Below, piece after piece: positions 33,869 through 40,831 of a stretch of 54,152 nucleotides of DNA. The notes below the pieces were generated by a model, which was not told the origin of the DNA, ran no database searches, and was given only the letters and a program-made list of their open reading frames with translations. Origin of the DNA: an uncultured Acetatifactor sp. Its GTDB lineage: Bacteria; Bacillota; Clostridia; Lachnospirales; Lachnospiraceae. Location of the stretch: positions 1 to 54,152 of the forward strand of contig CAJUFB010000020.1 of the NCBI GenBank assembly GCA_910585805.1, written 5' to 3'. The position numbers were made by a program, and so were the translations under genes. The stretch's first letter is position 1; every line of letters starts with the position of its first letter.

Positions 33869-36112
33869 ATGAAACGCTTGGTGCGGAATTCAATGGGCGT
33901 GTTCGCGGTTGTGTTGCTGGCCGGTGGTTTGCCGGCGCTGCCGGTGTCGGCAGTCACGCCCCAGTACGGCTGGTATGAAGAGAATGGCGGAAAGTATTGG
34001 TATGAGAACGGTGTCCGCCAGGGACTGACAGGCCGCGGCAAGGAAATCTATGACCCGTCTTCAGATGCCTGGTACTGGCTGGATGCCAATGAGCAGGGCA
34101 GGGTAGCGGTAAATAAGGATGTCTACCAGGAATCCAATGGCGGGAAATGGGTGCGCTATGATGCCGAGGGACATATGGTAAAGGGTGAGAGCTATGCCAA
34201 CGGAGGGTGGTACCGTTTTGATGAGATAACCGGCGCCATGATCAAGGGCTGGTACACACTGGTCACACCGGAAGGTGCGTCATATCTTTATTATTATGAT
34301 CCCAACACCGGGATCATGCAGAAGGGGGAGCTGACCATAGGCGGCGATAACTGTGTGTTTGACCAGGGGACAGGTATCGGCTATGATCAGCGCTGGTATG
34401 AGAAAAACGGCGCGAAATACTGGTATGAGGGCGCAAAGCGTCAGGGAACCACAGGGCGGGGGAAGGAAATCTATGATCCGGTGTCCGATGCCTGGTACTG
34501 GCTGGACGCGGTAAACCAGGGCGCGATGGCTGTGAGCAAGGATGTGTACCAGGAGTCCAACGGCGGAAAATGGGTACGGTATGACAAGGACGGCCATATG
34601 GTCAAAGGGCACAATTACAGCAACGGAAGCTGGTACTATTTTGATCCGGTGACCGGGGCTATGGCGAAGGGCTGGTATAATGAGGTGCTGGCGGACGGTA
34701 CTGTGAACACATACTATTTCGAGCCTGCTTCCGGGAAAAGGATACATGGAACAGTCATCATCGATAAGGAGCAATGTGCGTTTGACAAAACCACCGGGAT
34801 CGCGCTGGATAAGAAATGGCTTGCGCTGAACGGGGCAAAATACTGGTATGAGGGCGGAAAACGTCAGGGAACTGCCGGGAGGGGGAAGGAAATCTACGAC
34901 CCGGCATCCCAGGCCTGGTACTGGCTGGACGGAACTGCGAATGGAGCCATGGCTGTCAATAAGGATGTATACCAGGATGCCAACGGCGGCAAATGGGTGA
35001 GGTATGACCAGAATGGTCAGATGGTCAAAGGCTGGAATATCAAAGACAACAGGAGCTATTATTTCGACCCGGTGACAGGCGCCATGGTTAAGGGCACGGC
35101 TACCATTGACGGAGTCGAGTATACTTTTAATAAGAACACGGGCGTACTGGAGAAATCCCAGGGGAATGTACCGCTGAATTATGTGTGGGATCCGGTGAAT
35201 TACAAGTATATGAAGGCTGACGGTACCCTGGATCATTCCGTGAGCATTACCTATGACGAGAAGGGCAGGACCATCCGGGAGACAACCTATGACGCAAACG
35301 GGCAGATGACAGGATATGTGGCGTACGGGTATGATAACAGCGGGAACCTGCTGCGGGAGAATTCCTTTAACAGCAAAGCCGGAACCGTATATACGTATGA
35401 ATATACTTATGACACTGCCGGCAGGGAGACGAAGGTAGTCTATAAGGACGGACAGGACGCTTCCAGGAGCTATACGCTCACATCGGAATATGCCAATGAG
35501 AATCTGTCAAAGCAGATTACCTATAACGGCGGCGGTACGAAGACGAAGGTGGAGAATTATTTCTATGATCCCGGGACAAAGCTGCTGATACAGAAGAATG
35601 TAAACAATGTGTCTAATAACGTGGAGACGCTGGCCTATGCCTATGCGTACAGGCGGGATGCCGTCGGAAACATAACAGAGGAAAAATGTACCCAGTTTGT
35701 GGGCAAACAGGAGATTCTGGTCTACCGTGACACTTTTGAGGACTATGACAGGAACGGCAACTACAAGCTTCATACAGAATACGACAAGAATAACAATAAG
35801 AGCCGGTATACTACATATTCCTATTATACATACGGCGGCACTTCATACGAGAGGCAGGTTATGACCTATCGGTTTGACGGAAGGATTCTCTCGGGCTACG
35901 AGTATGAAAGAAACGGTGCCTATCCGGTGAAGTACACAAAGTACAAAGCTGATAAGGTTGTGGAAACCTGGACGGATTATGACAAAACACCATATCCTAC
36001 GGGGAATGCAGTGAGCCATATTACTACCGATCATATCTATGAAGGAAGCGGGACAGGGAAGCTGAAGGAGATCGTGGAGACGGAGTACAGGCTGAATGCT
36101 TATGAGGAGTGA
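33869..36112 (+). CDS. Secreted protein with three wall-binding repeats and a YD-like tail
   Basis: A 747-residue exported protein. A signal peptide ends near residue 28 (PVSAVTPQ). Three repeats of about 142 residues follow, with GGKYWYENG near 39, GAKYWYEGAKRQG near 180 and GAKYWYEGGKRQG near 322; each also has GRGKEIYDP, WYWLD, GKWVRYD and MVKG. From about residue 440 to the end the protein changes to short Tyr/Gly/Asp-rich strands such as TYDEKGRTIRETTYDANGQM and YDNSGNLLRE, reminiscent of YD repeats of RHS/wall-associated proteins. No toxin-like C-terminus is seen, so delivery of a toxin is unlikely. It probably sits on the wall. It is monocistronic, with its own promoter and a terminator behind. 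Confidence 0.82.
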   Translation: MKRLVRNSMGVFAVVLLAGGLPALPVSAVTPQYGWYEENGGKYWYENGVRQGLTGRGKEIYDPSSDAWYWLDANEQGRVAVNKDVYQESNGGKWVRYDAEGHMVKGESYANGGWYRFDEITGAMIKGWYTLVTPEGASYLYYYDPNTGIMQKGELTIGGDNCVFDQGTGIGYDQRWYEKNGAKYWYEGAKRQGTTGRGKEIYDPVSDAWYWLDAVNQGAMAVSKDVYQESNGGKWVRYDKDGHMVKGHNYSNGSWYYFDPVTGAMAKGWYNEVLADGTVNTYYFEPASGKRIHGTVIIDKEQCAFDKTTGIALDKKWLALNGAKYWYEGGKRQGTAGRGKEIYDPASQAWYWLDGTANGAMAVNKDVYQDANGGKWVRYDQNGQMVKGWNIKDNRSYYFDPVTGAMVKGTATIDGVEYTFNKNTGVLEKSQGNVPLNYVWDPVNYKYMKADGTLDHSVSITYDEKGRTIRETTYDANGQMTGYVAYGYDNSGNLLRENSFNSKAGTVYTYEYTYDTAGRETKVVYKDGQDASRSYTLTSEYANENLSKQITYNGGGTKTKVENYFYDPGTKLLIQKNVNNVSNNVETLAYAYAYRRDAVGNITEEKCTQFVGKQEILVYRDTFEDYDRNGNYKLHTEYDKNNNKSRYTTYSYYTYGGTSYERQVMTYRFDGRILSGYEYERNGAYPVKYTKYKADKVVETWTDYDKTPYPTGNAVSHITTDHIYEGSGTGKLKEIVETEYRLNAYEE

Positions 36113-36150
36113 ACGCCAGGAGCAGCCTTATGAGGAGTGAGCGACAGGAG
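36100..36150. repeat. Short direct repeat over the stop codon
   Basis: TTATGAGGAGTGAACGCCAG (36100-36119) recurs at 36128-36147 with two changes, so the last codons and stop of the preceding gene are present twice. This looks like a small slippage duplication. Confidence 0.8.
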
Positions 36151-36191
36151 TAATTTGTGATACAAACCGGTGGATTAAGAGAGCATGATAA

Positions 36192-36217
36192 CAGGCAGGG
36201 ATGAGATACCCTGCCTG
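36192..36217. terminator. Strong hairpin between convergent genes
   Basis: CAGGCAGGG (36192-36200) pairs perfectly with CCCTGCCTG (36209-36217) around an 8-base loop. It lies 80 bases after the plus-strand wall-binding gene and 10 bases after the end of the minus-strand Uma2 gene. The run after it is T-rich in both directions, so it may serve both. Confidence 0.7.
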
Positions 36218-36226
36218 CAGCTCGTC

Positions 36227-36802
36227 TTATTCTGGAAAGACTTTGCTTAATTCTATAAAGCAGCCTTCAAGCACATTGACCTTTGCGACCTCCTTTTTGC
36301 CGTATTCCTCATGGGGCAGCAGCATTCCCTTGTGATCCGTTAAAAGTACTTGTACCGTTCTGTTCTCAGGATCTACGATCCAGTATTCACGGACACCTGC
36401 CCGCTGATACAGCCGCAGCTTTACGAGTCTGTCGGTTCGTAAAGAGGACGGGGAGAGAATCTCAACGATCAGATCAGGGGCTCCTTTGCATCCGTGTGAA
36501 TCTATTTTGCTTCTGTCACAGACTACAGTGATGTCCGGTTCCACTACGGTATCGATATCATCGGGGTTATCGCCTTCTTTTTCAAAGAGTCTGACATCAA
36601 AGGGAGCCGGATAAACCCGGCATTCTTTCCCTTCCAGGTAATTGGCAAGCTGCCTGGAAATTTCCATACTGATTTCCTGGTGGATGCTGGAGGGGGCAGC
36701 CATCATAATGGCTTCGCCGTTGATGAGTTCTATTCGGTTACTTTCGTCCCAGGTGAGACAATCGGCAAAGGTGTATCGTGTATTCTCTGCGGGTAATGCC
36801 AT
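36227..36802 (-). CDS. Uma2-family protein (PD-(D/E)XK nuclease fold)
   Basis: A 191-residue protein with the Uma2/DUF820 pattern: RIELINGEAIMMAAPS, then VEPDITVVCD, GAPDLIVEILSPSS and REYWIVDP. These hold the acidic residues of a PD-(D/E)XK site. The natural role of this very common family is not known; many members are linked to mobile or defence-rich regions. AAGGAGG 9 bases before the ATG at 36802 sets the start, 16 residues inside the longest open frame. It has its own minus-strand promoter. No glycan function is suggested, so it is a visitor in this locus. Confidence 0.88.
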   Translation of the reverse strand: MALPAENTRYTFADCLTWDESNRIELINGEAIMMAAPSSIHQEISMEISRQLANYLEGKECRVYPAPFDVRLFEKEGDNPDDIDTVVEPDITVVCDRSKIDSHGCKGAPDLIVEILSPSSLRTDRLVKLRLYQRAGVREYWIVDPENRTVQVLLTDHKGMLLPHEEYGKKEVAKVNVLEGCFIELSKVFPE

Positions 36803-36848
36803 AAGCCATTCCTCCTTGTGATTATAGGGGTTGTTGTCTTTTTTGGGC

Positions 36849-36877
36849 ATTATAGCCTATTCGACATAAAATTTCAA
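36849..36877 (-). promoter_or_regulatory. Minus-strand promoter of the Uma2 gene
   Basis: On the minus strand TTGAAA (36877-36872) and TATAAT (36854-36849) are 17 bases apart. The same box pair occurs at 38382-38410 in the second copy of this region. A clear sigma-A type promoter. Confidence 0.75.
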
Positions 36878-37025
36878 TACAAATAGCAGAAAGAGAATGA
36901 GGATATTTTTGTCAATTGCGGATTTATGGAAGAAGGATCTCTGCATATCGGCATTATCTGTATGCTATAATCTACTGATTAGCCATAGAAGGGCAGTAAG
37001 ATATGATATGTCGGCTTTGGCAAGA
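36849..37025. repeat. Bidirectional promoter region, copy 1 of a long direct repeat
   Basis: This stretch repeats at 38382-38556. A 61-base block (36867-36927) is identical to 38400-38460. Similarity continues with scattered changes through TATAAT and GATAGAAGGGCAGT-like sequence to an ATGTCGGCTTTG start. Copy 1 keeps the plus-strand TATAAT (36966-36971), but the -35 position reads GCATAT instead of TTGTTT. Confidence 0.92.
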
Positions 37026-37070
37026 AGAACGAACTCACTGCATTTAAAACATACAGTGAGCTCGTTGTGA
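37008..37070 (+). pseudogene. Truncated start of an exporter permease gene (wzm remnant)
   Basis: ATGTCGGCTTTGGCAAGA matches the start of the second wzm gene (MSALSR there, MSALAR here) at the end of the duplicated promoter region. After six codons similarity stops and the frame runs through a terminator hairpin to a TGA at 37068. The 20-residue frame is too short to be a transporter. It is best read as the leftover 5' end of a duplicated gene. Confidence 0.7.
37029..37065 (-). terminator. Terminator of the minus-strand wall-binding gene
   Basis: ACGAACTCACTG (37029-37040) pairs with CAGTGAGCTCGT (37054-37065). In minus-strand RNA the one mismatch becomes a G-U pair, and TCTTCTT follows. It starts 15 bases past the stop codon of the gene at 37081-38247. 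Confidence 0.75.
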
Positions 37071-37080
37071 TTCAGGTGTA

Positions 37081-38247
37081 TTAATTATCAGAGTCTGAAA
37101 GATCAAAATGATCCAATATTTTACCGACTATAGTACCGCTTCCGGATGTACCGCCGTTAAAGCTTGGTGCAGTAGGCTTTGGCTCTGCAGAAGGGGCGGC
37201 AGTGGGAGCCACAGTAGGGACCGGAGTGGGAGCCACAGTAGGAACCGGAGTGGGAGCCACAGTAGGAACCGGAGTGGGAGCTACAGTAGGAACCGGAGTG
37301 GGAGCCTCAGTAGGAACCGGAGTGGGAGCCTCAGTAGGGACCGGAGTGGGAGCCTGCGTAGGAGCCGTGGTCGGTTCCGGTGCAGCTTCACCGACAAAAA
37401 TGCCAGTATTTTTGTCGAATTCATAACTCTTTCCGTCGATGATCCTGATACCCTTGGCCATGGTGCCGGTCACTTCCTCAAAATAATAAGTACCATTCTC
37501 ATTGGTGTCCCAACCTTTCACCATGTGCCCGGCACTGTCATAACGAACCCATTTTCCGGTACCGTCCGCATTTTCCGCCCATTCTCCAGCGTATGATTCC
37601 TGATACAGATCCTTGGAGACAGCTTTCCTGCCATCATCTACGGCATCCAGCCAGTACCAGTAGCCGGAATCAGGGTCAAAGATTTCCTTGCCGCGTCCGG
37701 TTGTACCCTGGCGCTGGCCATTCTCATACCAGTACTGATTTCCATTTATGAATACCCAGCCGTTGATACCGTCCCAGCTGACTTCTGCGCCGGATCCAAT
37801 GCCTGTTCCTTTGTCAAAACAGTAAAGCTTACCGTCAATTACGTGATAGCCTTTTGCCATTGTGCCGTATACCGGGTCAAAATAATAGGTACCGTTTGCA
37901 TTGGTATCCCATCCCTTGACCATGTGGCCATTTGCGTCGTACCTTACCCATTTGCCGATGTTTCCGGCATCGTCAGCTTTCGATTCCTGATACAGATCCT
38001 TATTGGTTGCCTTCTTGCCGCCATCTATGGAATCCAACCAGTACCAGGCATTTGTGCCAGGATCAAAAATTTCCTTACCACGGCCCTCCAGTCCCTGCTT
38101 TACTCCATTTTCATACCAGTAGTAATTACCGTCAATGACTTCCCAGCCGAATTCCACGGCAGCCTGAGCGGGGAAAGGATTCAGTACGCCTGCTAACATC
38201 GTGGCTGCCGCTATGCCGCTCAATAAGTGTAATGCTTTCTTTCTCAT
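37081..38247 (-). CDS. Secreted protein with two wall-binding repeats and a Pro/Thr-rich tail
   Basis: A 388-residue exported protein. A signal peptide ends near residue 29 (FPAQAAV). Two wall-binding repeats follow (about 35-150 and 165-290) with YYWYENGVKQG, GRGKEIFDP, WYWLD, GKWVRYD and GHMVKGWDTN. Then come seven 8-residue units of the PTPVPTEA/PTPVPTVA type and a short polar end. The Pro/Thr stretch may span the wall or be a glycosylation target. AGGAGGAATACTC precedes the ATG. It has its own promoter and terminator and lies between two copies of one promoter region, suggesting insertion or duplication. Confidence 0.85.
   Translation of the reverse strand: MRKKALHLLSGIAAATMLAGVLNPFPAQAAVEFGWEVIDGNYYWYENGVKQGLEGRGKEIFDPGTNAWYWLDSIDGGKKATNKDLYQESKADDAGNIGKWVRYDANGHMVKGWDTNANGTYYFDPVYGTMAKGYHVIDGKLYCFDKGTGIGSGAEVSWDGINGWVFINGNQYWYENGQRQGTTGRGKEIFDPDSGYWYWLDAVDDGRKAVSKDLYQESYAGEWAENADGTGKWVRYDSAGHMVKGWDTNENGTYYFEEVTGTMAKGIRIIDGKSYEFDKNTGIFVGEAAPEPTTAPTQAPTPVPTEAPTPVPTEAPTPVPTVAPTPVPTVAPTPVPTVAPTPVPTVAPTAAPSAEPKPTAPSFNGGTSGSGTIVGKILDHFDLSDSDN
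37204..37371 (-). repeat. 24-bp tandem repeat encoding Pro/Thr units, seven copies
   Basis: Units begin every 24 bases from 37204 to 37348. On the plus strand each reads GGGAGCCACAGTAGGAACCG plus GAGT with a few changes. They encode the PTPVPT(V/E)A units of the surface protein. Confidence 0.92.
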
Positions 38248-38381
38248 GAGTATTCCTCCTGTTTTTGATTATGTTTCCGGATAGTTTTGCAAAACCGGCC
38301 GGTGTACATGAGTATCTGAGTTATGCCTGATTGCCGGAGGAGCAGGGAGTCCATAACCTCAAGCAACATAAGGCGTTTCTT

Positions 38382-38410
38382 ATTATAGCCTATCCATTTT
38401 AAAATTTCAA
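38382..38410 (-). promoter_or_regulatory. Minus-strand promoter of the wall-binding gene
   Basis: On the minus strand TTGAAA (38410-38405) and TATAAT (38387-38382) are 17 bases apart, the same as at 36849-36877. It drives the gene ending at 37081. Confidence 0.75.
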
Positions 38411-38473
38411 TACAAATAGCAGAAAGAGAATGAGGATATTTTTGTCAATTGCGGATTTATAGCAGAATGACGC

Positions 38474-38502
38474 TTGTTTACCGGGATTATCTGTGCTATA
38501 AT
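38474..38502 (+). promoter_or_regulatory. Plus-strand promoter of exporter system 2
   Basis: TTGTTT (38474-38479) and TATAAT (38497-38502) are 17 bases apart, 37 bases before the wzm start. It overlaps the repeat that also carries the opposite promoter. The long run of plus-strand genes to 53.5 kb could depend on it. Confidence 0.7.
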
Positions 38503-38539
38503 CAACTAATTAGCGATAGAAGGGCAGTGAGATACAGAT

Positions 38540-39340
38540 ATGTCGGCTTTGTCAAGAGGTTTGAGGGATGTGCTGGAGAAGCGCGACCTGATCATGACAC
38601 TCGCAGTGGCTGATTTCAAAAAAAGGTTCGTGGGGTCAGCGCTGGGGATCATATGGATGTTTATACAGCCCATTATTACGGTGCTGATCTATTTTGTTAT
38701 TTTTCAGCTGGGTTTCAAATCCCAGCCGGTGGCGGATGTTCCTTATGTGCTGTGGCTGATCCCGGCTATTGTGCCCTGGTTTTTTTTCAATGATGCCTGG
38801 GGCGGTGCTACGAATTGTCTGTATGAATATCAGCATCTGGTGAAGAAGATGGTCTTCCGGGTGAGTATACTGCCGATCATAAAGATTACGGCGTCTTTTT
38901 TGGTACATTTGATTTTCATCTGGATTCTTCTGGCGGTATATCTTCTGGCGGGAGAGTCTCCTTCCCTGTGGTGGCTGCAGAGTCTGTATTATACTGCCTG
39001 TGCCGCCTTTTTGGTGTTGGGACTTGCCTATATTACGGCTTCGGTCAATGCCTTTTTTAAGGATATGGGGCAGTTTGTGCAGATTATACTGCAGATTGGT
39101 ATGTGGGCGGCGCCCATTATGTGGTCAACCAGTATGTTTCCGGAATCTGTGGCTTTTATTTTCAAGCTGAATCCTTTTTACTATATTGTGGAAGGATACA
39201 GAGGATGCTTTATCTATCATGAGGGATTTTGGCAGCATCCTGGCCTGACTCTGTATTTCTGGTGTGTGGCTGTTGTGATCTTTTTGATCGGGACCGGTTT
39301 GTTCAGGAGACTGCGGCCGCATTTTGCGGATGTTCTGTAG
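38540..39340 (+). CDS. wzm: Polysaccharide ABC exporter, membrane subunit (Wzm-like), system 2
   Basis: A 266-residue ABC-2 permease with six membrane segments. VADFKKRFVGSALGIIWMF near residue 22 is the family signature, and NPFYYIVEGYRG marks the end. It differs clearly from system 1, so this is a separate exporter and not a recent copy. The first codons are duplicated at 37008. The ATPase gene begins 65 bases later. It should carry the polymer built by the large fusion enzyme downstream. Confidence 0.9.
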   Translation: MSALSRGLRDVLEKRDLIMTLAVADFKKRFVGSALGIIWMFIQPIITVLIYFVIFQLGFKSQPVADVPYVLWLIPAIVPWFFFNDAWGGATNCLYEYQHLVKKMVFRVSILPIIKITASFLVHLIFIWILLAVYLLAGESPSLWWLQSLYYTACAAFLVLGLAYITASVNAFFKDMGQFVQIILQIGMWAAPIMWSTSMFPESVAFIFKLNPFYYIVEGYRGCFIYHEGFWQHPGLTLYFWCVAVVIFLIGTGLFRRLRPHFADVL

Positions 39341-39405
39341 GATCGCTATTTTGGAAGGATACTGAAAATCTGACAGTCCGCGGCACTGTTTGATGAGGAG
39401 AATTT

Positions 39406-40722
39406 ATGAATGTTATAGATGTGCGTGATGTCACGAAGGTTTATAAGTTATATAAGGATCCGAAGGACAGGTTCAGGGAGGCTGTCAACCCCTTTCATAA
39501 GAAGTACGGCGAACCTTTTTATGCGCTGAACCATGTGTCCTTTCAGGTGGGATCAGGGGAGACAGTGGGGATCATAGGAACCAACGGTTCGGGGAAGTCT
39601 ACCATACTGAAGATCATCACAGGTGTCATTCAGGCTACGGAAGGTTCGGTGGAGGTGAACGGTAAGGTGTCCGCGCTGCTTGAGCTTGGTGCCGGGTTTG
39701 ATATGGATTATTCGGGAGTAGCGAATATTTTTATGAACGGAGCGGTGCTTGGCTTTTCCAGAGAAGAGATGGAAAAGAAAAAGAACGATATACTGGAGTT
39801 TGCGGACATCGGAGATTTTGTATATCAGCCGGTGAAGACTTATTCCAGCGGTATGCTGGTTCGCCTGGCATTTGCGCTGGCGATCAATGTGGAACCTGAG
39901 ATTTTGATCATTGACGAGGCGTTGGCGGTGGGAGATGCTTTCTTCCAGGCAAAATGCTTCAATAAGCTGGAGGAGATTAAGAATTCCGGAACCACCATAC
40001 TGTTTGTCTCGCATGACATTGTCTCTGTAAAGAAGCTGTGTTCCCGGGCGGTCTGGCTGGATAAGGGCAATATCCGTGAAATCGGAGATGCCAGGGAAGT
40101 GTGTGAAAAGTACCTTAGTATGCAGATTGAGGAGCAGAATCGGGAGAAGGCGCTGCTGGTAAGCCAGATGAAGCTGGACAATGTAGCCGGGCAGGTTGTG
40201 TCCGCGGAACATGAAAAGGCGGGTTTCAAGCGTGTGGATCTAAGCCATGCCGCAGGTGAATCGGGAACAAAGGACGGAGAGATCCTTTCTTTCTACATCC
40301 GTAACGAGGAAGGCAATGAAGTGTCAGTCCTGCAGACAGAGCACACCTATTATTTCGGATTGCTGACGAAATTCTATAAAGATATGGACAATGTACTGTT
40401 TGGCTTTGAACTGGAGAATACTAAGGGCGTGAAGCTTTTTTCAGTCAATAATTTTCTGTCCGATCAAGTCATTGAGCATGTGAAGGCGGAGGAAATATAT
40501 GAAGTATCTTTTGAGATAAAATTGCCAAGAATATGTGCCACAGAGTATCTGGTGAGTCCGTCACTGGCCATGGGCAACCAGACGAATCATGTGGTTTTGC
40601 ACCGGATTCATAACGCGGTGAAGATAGATGTGGATAATCAGGGGTATAATTTATCTGTGATCGAATTGGATGCCAGGGCAAATTTTGTGAAGCATGGGGA
40701 AGAGGATATTATCTTATATTAG
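39406..40722 (+). CDS. wzt: Polysaccharide ABC exporter, ATPase with C-terminal glycan-binding domain (Wzt-like), system 2
   Basis: A 438-residue protein. The ATPase half has GIIGTNGSGKST near residue 57, YSSGMLVRLAFA near 146 and ILIIDEALAVGD near 166. The C-terminal 160 residues are beta-rich and Wzt-C-like, the part that reads the polymer end in O-antigen export. GATGAGGAG precedes the ATG. The next gene product carries a methyltransferase domain, the kind of enzyme that makes such end groups in other organisms. Confidence 0.9.
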   Translation: MNVIDVRDVTKVYKLYKDPKDRFREAVNPFHKKYGEPFYALNHVSFQVGSGETVGIIGTNGSGKSTILKIITGVIQATEGSVEVNGKVSALLELGAGFDMDYSGVANIFMNGAVLGFSREEMEKKKNDILEFADIGDFVYQPVKTYSSGMLVRLAFALAINVEPEILIIDEALAVGDAFFQAKCFNKLEEIKNSGTTILFVSHDIVSVKKLCSRAVWLDKGNIREIGDAREVCEKYLSMQIEEQNREKALLVSQMKLDNVAGQVVSAEHEKAGFKRVDLSHAAGESGTKDGEILSFYIRNEEGNEVSVLQTEHTYYFGLLTKFYKDMDNVLFGFELENTKGVKLFSVNNFLSDQVIEHVKAEEIYEVSFEIKLPRICATEYLVSPSLAMGNQTNHVVLHRIHNAVKIDVDNQGYNLSVIELDARANFVKHGEEDIILY

Positions 40723-40831
40723 TGAGCATGTCGATCTGACATCTTTTGTGCCGCGTTGCGGAAAGACGTACTTGTTATACGATATATCTGGCAAATTTGT
40801 TCATGAGTATATATTGAGACAGGAGAGGCAT

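Larger units (their letters stand above)
38382..38556. repeat. Bidirectional promoter region, copy 2 of the long direct repeat
   Basis: This is the second copy of the region at 36849-37025. It lies between the minus-strand wall-binding gene and the second wzm gene and runs a few codons into wzm. It keeps promoters in both directions. The remaining gap, 38248-38381, has the ribosome binding site of the minus-strand gene and no other feature I recognise. Confidence 0.92.

Noticed and set aside
33869..36112. Possible RHS-type polymorphic toxin
   Set aside because: The YD-like tail is short, ends without a toxin domain, and no immunity gene follows. The next gene is a convergent Uma2 gene.
36227..36802. 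Uma2 gene as a sign of an insertion sequence or defence island
   Set aside because: No transposase, terminal repeats of its own, or defence genes are nearby; Uma2-family genes are also common as singletons.
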